Made by a program: the position numbers and the translations under genes. A DNA stretch of 64,000 nt. It comes from Balneolaceae bacterium (GTDB taxonomy: Bacteria; Bacteroidota; Rhodothermia; Balneolales; Balneolaceae). The stretch lies in assembly GCA_017640605.1 (NCBI GenBank), contig JAEPQH010000002.1, positions 1-64,000 on the forward strand, in the 5' to 3' direction. The notes beneath the pieces are model-generated. The model was not told the origin of the DNA. It saw only the letters and a program-made list of their open reading frames with translations, and ran no database searches. This document shows, in pieces, positions 57,601-64,000 of the stretch (the stretch's first letter is position 1; each line of letters begins with the position of its first letter).

Positions 57601-60600
57601 TAAGGTACCTGAATTAACAGTCGCATTAATCGATAAGGTTACAGTTGTTGTGTCACCTTCAGCCAACGTCCCAATATTCCATATTCCGCTTGATGCATTA
57701 AATGAACCCTGCGATGCGGTAGCAGAAACAAAGGTAACTCCACTTGGCAATTGATCCGTAACTCTAATTCCGGTGGCTTTAAATTCACCCGGATTTGTAA
57801 CAGAAAGTGTATAAGTGATGGTTTCGCCTATAACCGGATTCGAATTATTAACTGTTTTTGCAATTTCTAAATCGGGAAGCGGTGGTGGAATAATATTAAT
57901 GTTGAAATCTTCCACTTCTCCATCAAATGCAAAACCGGTTGGAACTGCAACTTGTGCTTGAGAGCTGGCAATTCGGAAACGAGCAGCAGTAGTTCCGGTA
58001 ACTAAGCCGGATATGCCAGTCCATGTTAATGTGGCACTGCCTGATGAACACACTGTCTTCGCAAATTCATTGGGATCGAAGCTTCCTGATTGATCAAAAT
58101 CAATCCATCCTGAAACAAAGCCACCATCCGTACAAACAAGCGTGGTTTGATAGGTTGTTTGAGCTGTGTTAATATCAGCTAGTAGCGATATTGCGTCTTC
58201 ATCATCACCACCACCAATTGTGCTAGATTCTGTATCATCCCCGTTCGAATTAGCGGTTGGGATTCCATTTCCATCACCATCCACTCCGGCACCTAGGAAA
58301 ACCAAATTTGGTGACCCATTATTTAATAAGTGAAAAGCAGGGGGAACTCCACTTCCGTCGTATTCAGTTCCATAAGTTGCATCTGCATCACCAAAATCAG
58401 CAACTACACCTAATCCAATGTGAATGTTATCTGCGCCCGTAGCTACTTTTCGAAGTTCGATGCGCTCTACATTGTCGTCAGTAATTCGGAACCAAATAGG
58501 CGTGGAGCTTGAAGCACACGATTGATTTCCGGATATCGTAGGTTGAAATTCGATGGTTGTGTTTCCATTCGTATAGTTCAGCACCACGTTATTGGTACAA
58601 ACACCGCCATCAAGTCCTTGCCCGGTAATCCAGTCATTAATGGTTAATTTATTGTTGCTACCGTCGTAAGCTTCTAAAGTGTATGAGGTTCCGGCACCCG
58701 AAGTTGGACGAAGTCTGTTCAAGGAAAGTACCAATGCATCGGAAGGAATACTTCCGGGAATGTTGATATCTAACGAAGTTGCATCGCCGGCTGTACCACT
58801 CGGGTTTGCTTGTGGACCATTAAACTGATCGCCAGAAAACGCACCGGACGACCATTGCTGAAGTGCGTTTGGGGCGAAAGTTGTAGCAGAACCTGTTGCC
58901 GCAGTTACGGTTGCGATATCCAATCCACCAACATTAGCCGTCATTGACGTACCATTAAAAATGCCACTAAAACACGACCAAGCCACATCTTTGCCGTTTA
59001 CAATTGGGCATGGATCGGGACCAAAAGTTCCTGATCCCGGTGTATTATTTGTGGCTGTAATCGTAGAAAATGCAGTTGCTTGGTTTTGAGCTTCATCCCG
59101 TATCGGATTGCTTCCAATTGAGTAACTCACCGTAACATTATCTCCAGCTACTGCTTCAGGATCTATTTCTAGGATTACACGCGAACCGCTAACGTTTACA
59201 TCGGTTACGCTAACCGGATTTGAATTCACATTTACGGTAAAATCACCGCTAGCCGGCACTGATCCTATATCCATTAACTCATCGTAATCGAGCGTAACTA
59301 CCGAAGCACTTACCGAAATAAGCTCAAGTGTTGGATTGGTTGCATCAGCCGTTGCACTAAGTTCTTCTGAGTTAGAACTTTCGGTGGAGTTGGTATTGGT
59401 TGATGTAATCACATAAAAATATTCTGTCCCATCCGAGGTATTCGTGTCAGTAAATGTGTAATTCGCACTTTCGTTATCGGTTACAGTACCAATTTGTGTG
59501 TAAGGTCCGCCCTCTGTGGTTCCTCTTTTTAGGGTGTAAGATGTTATAGTTGGAGTTCCATCTACATCATCGAACGTGATTTCTATGTTTCCGTTTGCTA
59601 CGGCTGTTGCAGTTATATCTATTGGAGGACTTGGCAGGTCGGAAGCATCAAGATTTGTAACCGTTATATTTGAAAGATTAGCTACGTTGTTGAGTGAAAC
59701 ATCGCGAACCGGATTTGCTCCCGCTGTATAGGAAAGAGTAATAATATCAGATGGCGAAACCGGATTCTGCAGGAGTACAAAAACAGAATCGTTCGAAATT
59801 GATACGCTTGAAATGGTAACCGGAGATCCACCAATGTTTACGGTGTAACTTGATGTAGAGGGAATGGAAGTTTGATCCAGAATTTCGTTGTAGTTCAGAA
59901 TTACGGAATCAGCACTCGCTTCTGCGGTTTCAAGAGTTGGTGGGGTTTGATCGATGGCCGTTTGTGCCCCAACCGTGTGAAAGGTTCCGGGAGTATTTTG
60001 GTTATTAAATTCGGTTCTGATCCAGTTAGCTGATCGGGCTACATTTGAGATTTTAACCTCATCCATATCTCCGTTAAAGTAGCTACTAGGCCCTTTATTC
60101 CCGTCGAAGGTGTTCGATTCTGATCCAACTCCAATATATCCATATCGTGTAGTTCCTGTACCAAAACTACTTCCTTGAGTAGTATTGGAGTTCTGAACTC
60201 CATCAATATAAATTCGTACCGCACCGTTGTTATAAACCCCGGTTACATGGCGCCAGGCATTGTTATTCACTGTGGCATTAGAGCCAAAATCAATTTGACC
60301 AGCGCTCGTTAGGACATCCCAACCAAGCTGACCTGTGCCTCCCCCATTTCCATTTATTTCGAAGCGCCAGTATTCATTTCTATCGTACGAAGCAATTATT
60401 TGATCGCCCCCATCACTTGTTTTTATCCAAGCAGAGACGGTTACTTGTTGGTTGCCTGAAGCATTATAAAAATCATTTATGGCGATATAGTCATTATTAC
60501 CATCAAAACGGCGGGCGTTACCAATTTTACCGGTTGCATTTACTGTACCGTTATTAGTTCCGTTTTTTGCGTTCGGTCCGGCATCATTAAAATTACTCCC

Positions 60601-61077
60601 CATGTGATACACCAACCGGAAATTGTTCGACCAAGTATTTGGTGTTGATTGGCTACTACTAACACTAGAATTGCCATAGAACATATAAATAGTAGTTCCG
60701 GCATCAGGCAAGTTTGGTACTTTAACCCATGCAATTAACTGTCCTGTCGAAGAATTGTAGCTTTCGATTTGGTGATCAAGAATGGTAGTAGATGAAGCGC
60801 TTGTAGTAAATACGATATCAAAACCATCACTACGTGCATTAGCCGCTAAATCAGGATCGGTGATGCTGATTAATACCGGAAAGTTAGTGTGCGTCCCTTG
60901 AATCTGCGATCCATTTAATGTGATGGGTTTATAAAACAAATAACCAGCAGGTTGTGCCCACAAGCTAACCGTTGATAAAAGTGCTAAAAGCAGTCCAAAG
61001 AGTACTTTATTAGCAGTTTTTCGGAAGCTGATCATTCCGAATATTCTTTCCATATATTGTATTTCCCAAACTTTCAT
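51673..61077 (-). CDS. Giant DUF11/SdrD-type surface protein
   Basis: A 3134-residue exported protein. The signal peptide is preceded by two earlier Met codons; the likely start is Met-15 (61035), giving MISFRKTANKVLFGLLLALL. Domains in order: DUF2341 (~44-150), LamG-type lectin-like (~155-345), SwmB-type repeats and an Fn3 between them (~375-670), a GEVED domain (~900-1060), DUF11 repeats (from DLEIAKTVNNSNPVIGETITYTL) and two copies of an unnamed ~200-residue module (~1322-1522 and ~1657-1862). A further DUF11, an SdrD B-like domain, a right-handed beta-helix (~2250-2480), more SdrD B-like domains and a final DUF11 complete it. No T9SS sorting domain ends it. It follows an OmpA-family gene by 2 bp and probably forms a cell-surface fibre with it. 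Function unknown. Confidence 0.85.
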   Translation of the reverse strand: MKVWEIQYMERIFGMISFRKTANKVLFGLLLALLSTVSLWAQPAGYLFYKPITLNGSQIQGTHTNFPVLISITDPDLAANARSDGFDIVFTTSASSTTILDHQIESYNSSTGQLIAWVKVPNLPDAGTTIYMFYGNSSVSSSQSTPNTWSNNFRLVYHMGSNFNDAGPNAKNGTNNGTVNATGKIGNARRFDGNNDYIAINDFYNASGNQQVTVSAWIKTSDGGDQIIASYDRNEYWRFEINGNGGGTGQLGWDVLTSAGQIDFGSNATVNNNAWRHVTGVYNNGAVRIYIDGVQNSNTTQGSSFGTGTTRYGYIGVGSESNTFDGNKGPSSYFNGDMDEVKISNVARSANWIRTEFNNQNTPGTFHTVGAQTAIDQTPPTLETAEASADSVILNYNEILDQTSIPSTSSYTVNIGGSPVTISSVSISNDSVFVLLQNPVSPSDIITLSYTAGANPVRDVSLNNVANLSNITVTNLDASDLPSPPIDITATAVANGNIEITFDDVDGTPTITSYTLKRGTTEGGPYTQIGTVTDNESANYTFTDTNTSDGTEYFYVITSTNTNSTESSNSEELSATADATNPTLELISVSASVVTLDYDELMDIGSVPASGDFTVNVNSNPVSVTDVNVSGSRVILEIDPEAVAGDNVTVSYSIGSNPIRDEAQNQATAFSTITATNNTPGSGTFGPDPCPIVNGKDVAWSCFSGIFNGTSMTANVGGLDIATVTAATGSATTFAPNALQQWSSGAFSGDQFNGPQANPSGTAGDATSLDINIPGSIPSDALVLSLNRLRPTSGAGTSYTLEAYDGSNNKLTINDWITGQGLDGGVCTNNVVLNYTNGNTTIEFQPTISGNQSCASSSTPIWFRITDDNVERIELRKVATGADNIHIGLGVVADFGDADATYGTEYDGSGVPPAFHLLNNGSPNLVFLGAGVDGDGNGIPTANSNGDDTESSTIGGGDDEDAISLLADINTAQTTYQTTLVCTDGGFVSGWIDFDQSGSFDPNEFAKTVCSSGSATLTWTGISGLVTGTTAARFRIASSQAQVAVPTGFAFDGEVEDFNINIIPPPLPDLEIAKTVNNSNPVIGETITYTLSVTNPGEFKATGIRVTDQLPSGVTFVSATASQGSFNASSGIWNIGTLAEGDTTTVTLSINATVNSGTLGNTIINNASITALNETDPELNNNSASVGITVVPESADIAISKIVDDATAIEAQDLVFTVIVANNGPKSATNLKIQDQIPSGLTYVSSTPSVGTYTVGTGIWDIGTLGNGAQATLVLNATVNPNTEGSTITNTANLSSMDQIDPNATNNTGSVDVDVIVAGFPQSCSELPNLIFEGNSLISGSGGQVGAVYLFEDITTGVDAEIEILAINNAYLNAFDASISGDFDNFQPEIGVVNDALPEGYIDFEIRFLQANTQNPKYLTYAASAIDIDGNNLKEFVGFQRLTTFTVEQATNLIVGSEGIYTTFRAPGNTEAPGVDTTVTENLVYTTYTNEPKFRYRAGIKDPVNTTRRQFSLGFSPCIINGFTNPTSTNIVDLGITKAVNDNTPNEGDNVTFTIQVSNLQGNSVGDVEVTDQLPGDLTFVSATASQGTFNNGTGIWDVGTLAGAQNATLTIVASVDNNTAGNSFTNTATITDFTGTDGNVNNNSAFVNMVVNDPQVTSCTDPPTFNFFTQTLEQGVPNQVNAIYRFSNVASGVDALVKIISINNATLDNIDDNGIANSNANFSPLFTALQGGGFIDWEITFVATGTTNPIKKDFALTGLDIDGFAYGDGTVQDYLGFSQNQGNIVQAGNNLQETTAGNFQLFESSTTTDGNGSFDINHMAYLFYKYTSVFRIRTGTTTTGTTVDDRLVDIDFTPCRNQDFTNPVTTTRDADIQVVKTVDESNPLEGETINFTISVTNNGPERATEVDINETLPTGLTLVQSTPSVGNYNQLTNIWTVGTLNNGTSATLQIEATVNSNIQTDSLINKAFVQGLNQVDPNINNDTSAVVIKVGVELEGVVFQDITGNGFSEDLTFNDAAGDQQALENVEVYLFKDGGDGTPDGNDDTLVGATTTNNLGEYTFKIGDDADYWVVVDSKTGELTDGSSWGEQTYGPIGGYCEDGAGNVVVKTAAGQCFGGRRGNQSDNISATPVPSDLPNAEHLAKVTISGAGVSDIDFGFSFNVVTNTDDGDDDGSSNRSIQGSLRQFITNANQITGANTMRFVPSVPTNSAGSGGNWWTTTLTAELPAIVDPLTTIAGTAYLNTAPKTIRDDNPGSIGTGGSVGVDNLAGNTTTRKEFEVNLADVGANALLVNATGAYTIRNVALYNNSTGIRVQAGNNGLLEKNIIGARADGTAPAAGLRLETGIEFNGASAVNPLIQENYIAYLNGSGIKSTNQASVLNVFKNELFQVGLAGTNTNGIEGIGTWTIQQNRIHEVGNGSSSAINGGNGIEIGSESGTSSNNTIRNNSIYNNAVSGISVLNGVTASVIERNEIYQNGTNYSASGTKLGAGVKLATPNGVTQSGVRIGRNKFYDNYGIAIDLVIAGTGQADGVNPNDGVLVSATNTPNSGLDYPVFTLTTLENGILHVEGYVGTTSTKLSGTYTIQIYKADDDGDSNALIEVGGSLSRPHGEGRDLIGVITTSANGSFNTDIPVPGNVSLAFNDRVTAIAISSVNNTSEFSANSRVIPTGVTVSGFVYNDANHNMIKDGGESGLENVTVVLYNTQQNNCKSVLTNSNGFYEFTNVLNGTYDLIEAFGQSVPTPDICTPAANDPDDFISTTPNLRTVTVNNLPAIQDFGDFEGSKITGTVFNDNGISSGTANDGIKNGGEGGLSTRIVRALDANDVLIEQTTSAANGTYSLYVPKSVVGDGGTVKIKETDGAEFITTGGSVGTTGGTYTIGNDQTIFINTVGTEYTGVDFANVQVSTLLTDGSKSTQPGAVATFTHLFTAQTAGTVTFTTSSVNNPNINFPVVLTRDLNCDGDPDQGEPILSSSDNISVTAGQAICLVVRVNVPNGVNDGATSTTTVTATMVYANSATNIQQVLTRTDIVTVSTTDGGLVIIKAVDKAQAMPGDTLTYTINYENLGDEPISQVEVVDEVPAYTTYFSSSCGALPTGFTNCNILAPSVGIRGTIKWTFTGVLQPGETGAVSYKVLIDN

Positions 61078-61079
61078 GC

Positions 61080-64000
61080 TTATCTCCCTGCGGTGCCTGC
61101 ACCCGGTTTAAGGTTCAGAGATTTCACGTTTAGCAGGTTGATGGAATCTGCATTTTTGTACTCTACCCGAATGGCAGTTCCATCGGTTTGAACAGTAACC
61201 TCGCTGAATTCTACACGGCCACTGTCAACGCCCCATTGTTGTAAATATCTTTGCATTTCAATCATGCGATTTCTATCGCGCTGTGAGCCATCACCACGAA
61301 GCTCCAAATATACACCCGGATTATTTCGTAAATATGAACCAATGCGCGACATAACAGCCTGAGATTCGTTATCCAATTTAGTGCTGTTAACTACAAAGTT
61401 CACACGATCTGGTACTACATAACTTTGCGACAGGTCTTGAATTAACTCGTAATCTTCACGTGATTTCAAAATGCGAAGCATGCTTTCAATCAACTCATCA
61501 ATTTGTGAGTTATTCAAGAATTTAATGTCATCTTTTTGCTCGAACAGCTCAAGTAAACTATCGTTGGTGTAGCTGATTTGGATGGTATTCTGATCACCCT
61601 GTACACCTCTTGCAAACATGTAGCGGTTAATGTCGGCTCCAGTTCTTTCAAGTTCAGCAAGAATATCCATTTGCAGATTTACGAATCGATCATCAGCCGG
61701 AAGCGCAATTCTTACGCCAATTTCCGGATATTTATCCATCGCAATTGCGATACGCTCGATCATATATCTGTTTAAGAAATTCAACTCATCCGAACCTTTT
61801 TGCAGATTGATGTTTGTAGGAACGGCATTGTGCTCAAATTTGAAAATGTAATCCCAACTACCCACATTTTTCGCTTTCTGCTGAACTTGTAAATCTTCTA
61901 CCTGATCTACAAAAGTCACTTCTTCGTTCAATTCATTTAGATCGAATTCTACGCGACGTTCCAGTGCCATTTCAACGGCATTTTTACCCATTGCATCAAG
62001 CTCGCCAAATCCTTCGATTAATAATCGTCTCTTATCGACACCGGCTGCTACCAAGTAAGCTCGAACGGCTAATGAACGGCGCTCAGATAAAGCCTCATTG
62101 TAAGCAACAGAAGCTTTGGTATCGGTAAATCCATTCAAGTCGATGAGGTATTCGTCTTTGTTGATCAGATACTTTGCAAGCTTATCAAGCATTTGAGCTG
62201 CAGAAGCGTTGATGTACGACATGTCGTTGTCGAAGTGAATCTGACGAGGCAGAATTACTAACGTGGCTAGCGGCTCGTATTCGAATACATCACGGGTTAA
62301 GATAACCGGCTCCAGCTCGTGCGCAAGCATTTCAACCGGCATCGTCTTGATTTCCGGCATCTCGCAAGGCACACACTTTAGGTAAACCGACTCATCCAAT
62401 AACTCCATGGCTCGATTCGGTGCAAGGTTTCTGAAAATCTGCTCATCAAACTTGTAGGCAAAGCCAAGGTAAGCTCCAGGCTGAGTATAATTGCTAGCAG
62501 CAAGATCTTCATCTTCGTAACCAAAGAAATTAAACCCACCGGCTAATCGTAGGTTTGTAGCAACGATGTAACCCAACTCAACTCCCAATCCATAATTTTT
62601 GGTAGAGAAATCGCTGTTTGCGAGTAAACTGGCATTAATTCCGGCATCCCATCTTTCATTTAAATCGTAAAGAACACGTCCGCTTATTAATTCGAGGAAG
62701 CTGGTATCGCTGTTTAAATCATCTTCCGATTTGGTGTATTTAGCGGCAACTCGGCCAGAAATTACAAGATCAGATTGAGGCTTGTAGTTAGCATGTGTAG
62801 AGAATACATGTGCGGTACGTGCAAAGTCAGGGGCAATGTTATCGTCTTTTTCAAACTTGAACTCATATCTGATCAATGCATCAAACATGTTGGTATGAGT
62901 ATCGCGGTAGGCTGCGCCAAACTGGAAACGCTCCTGTATTTTCTGCACACCTGCTGCATTTTTGATACTATTTATAGAGATGATGTTTCGCGCAAGCATC
63001 GTCCAGTCATCCGATAAACGAACACCGTATCCTAAACTGTTTAAGTAAGTATCCTGATTCTGACCAAAACGAGCTTCGGCACGAGCAGTACCTTTCCAAC
63101 GGCTACTTCCGGTGTAATCAACCGCTGAAGAAATGGAAGTTCCATCGTTTCTGTTTGGTCCTTGAATGGTAAAGATTCGCTCGAATCCAACATTCATGCC
63201 TAAACCTTCCTTAATTACAAATCGGTTTCTTAAACCAAGAGAAGCCTGACCTGAGCGACCTTCAACAGCATCATTCATTCGATACTCGCTGAAAACCTGT
63301 CCGTTTTTCATGTAATTAGCATTTAAGCCAAATACGGTGCTATTTCTTTGAGCATTGCTTTGCAGTGTATATTGTCCACCAGTGCTCGAAATGAATTCGT
63401 GGCGAGCAAATGCTTTGGCAAAACTTCTGATTTTATACTCACCACCCACTGCAATCAGTTTTCGATCGGATGCATTTATATCCTGCTCATACTCACCGAA
63501 TGTTGATGCTCCTTTTACAAATGGCAGCTCTGCTGTAACCTTACCTCTTAAGTTGGTGTTTGTAACCGGTTCTGCGGTTTTACTGGTTTTATCAGAATAG
63601 CGGATTCCAACCTCGGCATTAACTCCGGTTGCTACGTTTTGTTGAAGTGAGAATAATCCTCCTAATGTTTGATCGCCAGTAGTGTCATTTCTTGAGAGCA
63701 AGAATTCAGCCCCGATTTTTGTTGATTTTGTGAGACTTACTCTAGCTCTTGATCGCGCTTCTGTTCTGGCCTGACCTAAGGTTGCTCCTTTATTGTCGAA
63801 GTTGTTACCCGATTTACCAACTTGAGTGAGCATATCGAATTTTTTACCACGATGGCGTAATTCAACTCGCCCTGCAGTTCCTGATCCACTTTCATCAGAA
63901 ATGGTATGAGCTACTTCGGCAATCACTTGCGTATTCTTACCGAGTTCAACATTCAAATTGCTGGTGGCTAGTGTAAATTCGTTGGTTGGGTTATTATCCT
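61080..64000 (-). CDS. OmpA-family outer membrane protein (5' end outside the window)
   Basis: At least 972 codons are present, and the frame stays open to the right edge (DNNPTNEFTLATSNLNVELG). The first ~500 residues are beta-strand rich, with alternating hydrophobic positions, and resemble a large outer membrane barrel. The CVPCEMPEI pair of cysteines comes near 545. A peptidoglycan-binding OmpA domain lies at ~585-690 (LNGFTDTKASVAYNEALSERR and LLIEGFGELDAMGK). A second, degenerate OmpA-like domain lies at ~865-945 (RVNFVVNSTKLDNES). The TTG at 63956 is not the true start. It is 2 bp upstream of the giant DUF11 gene, in one operon with the response regulator. Confidence 0.85.
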   Translation of the reverse strand, partial: DNNPTNEFTLATSNLNVELGKNTQVIAEVAHTISDESGSGTAGRVELRHRGKKFDMLTQVGKSGNNFDNKGATLGQARTEARSRARVSLTKSTKIGAEFLLSRNDTTGDQTLGGLFSLQQNVATGVNAEVGIRYSDKTSKTAEPVTNTNLRGKVTAELPFVKGASTFGEYEQDINASDRKLIAVGGEYKIRSFAKAFARHEFISSTGGQYTLQSNAQRNSTVFGLNANYMKNGQVFSEYRMNDAVEGRSGQASLGLRNRFVIKEGLGMNVGFERIFTIQGPNRNDGTSISSAVDYTGSSRWKGTARAEARFGQNQDTYLNSLGYGVRLSDDWTMLARNIISINSIKNAAGVQKIQERFQFGAAYRDTHTNMFDALIRYEFKFEKDDNIAPDFARTAHVFSTHANYKPQSDLVISGRVAAKYTKSEDDLNSDTSFLELISGRVLYDLNERWDAGINASLLANSDFSTKNYGLGVELGYIVATNLRLAGGFNFFGYEDEDLAASNYTQPGAYLGFAYKFDEQIFRNLAPNRAMELLDESVYLKCVPCEMPEIKTMPVEMLAHELEPVILTRDVFEYEPLATLVILPRQIHFDNDMSYINASAAQMLDKLAKYLINKDEYLIDLNGFTDTKASVAYNEALSERRSLAVRAYLVAAGVDKRRLLIEGFGELDAMGKNAVEMALERRVEFDLNELNEEVTFVDQVEDLQVQQKAKNVGSWDYIFKFEHNAVPTNINLQKGSDELNFLNRYMIERIAIAMDKYPEIGVRIALPADDRFVNLQMDILAELERTGADINRYMFARGVQGDQNTIQISYTNDSLLELFEQKDDIKFLNNSQIDELIESMLRILKSREDYELIQDLSQSYVVPDRVNFVVNSTKLDNESQAVMSRIGSYLRNNPGVYLELRGDGSQRDRNRMIEMQRYLQQWGVDSGRVEFSEVTVQTDGTAIRVEYKNADSINLLNVKSLNLKPGAGTAGR

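Overview
The window reads as a chromosomal segment from an AT-rich member of the Bacteroidota/Rhodothermota/Balneolota group, and Balneola- or Gracilimonas-like bacteria are my best guess. The reasons are two secreted proteins ending in the type IX secretion sorting domain with the NYPNPFNPST motif, a bactofilin, a TIGR03643-type protein, few Shine-Dalgarno sequences, and a gene content matching marine members of that group. The assignment is inference from protein style, not from a search. I see no rRNA, tRNA, insertion sequence, prophage or CRISPR array.

Layout. 1-3.3 kb: a secreted FG-GAP/T9SS protein between two ~100-bp direct repeats. 3.2-9.2 kb: holA with an ECF sigma factor and a small partner ORF, two small proteins, a bactofilin, asnS and an M16 peptidase. 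9.24-10.48 kb: the repeat-rich part, with an octamer tandem repeat and an array of ~90-150-bp imperfect palindromes around a single-domain GIY-YIG nuclease gene. 10.5-15.5 kb: rpsO-pnp and katG, with two abutting 7-1-7 palindromes upstream of katG. 15.6-17.1 kb: a polytopic membrane protein. 17.1-23.8 kb: the classical rimP-nusA-infB-rbfA-truB-ribF operon behind a leader hairpin that looks like an intrinsic attenuator. 24-28.6 kb: a sortilin-like BNR protein, a DUF192 lipoprotein and an MFS transporter. 28.6-33.3 kb: a DUF883 protein, prfB (with its programmed +1 frameshift), nadB, coaE and fbp. 33.4-35.6 kb: an overlapping three-gene operon of BtaA-like, BtaB-like and SLOG-family proteins. 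35.6-42.0 kb: an AtuA-like protein, two ABC half-transporters and, between them, an RNase Z with a long RGG tail. 42.1-51.2 kb: a 2007-residue T9SS subtilase, an LPP20-like lipoprotein, an HtrA-type protease and recO. 51.3-64 kb: a response regulator, a 3134-residue DUF11 surface protein and an OmpA-family outer membrane protein cut by the window edge.

How it fits together. Much of the window is core information processing (translation initiation and termination, RNA decay, ribosome maturation, DNA polymerase delta, RecO) interleaved with cell-surface genes. The most unusual items are the GIY-YIG gene inside a palindromic repeat array, the probable betaine-lipid operon (btaA-btaB) coupled to a SLOG protein, the RNase Z with a eukaryote-like RGG tail sitting between the two halves of a heterodimeric ABC exporter, and the giant DUF11/OmpA surface pair.
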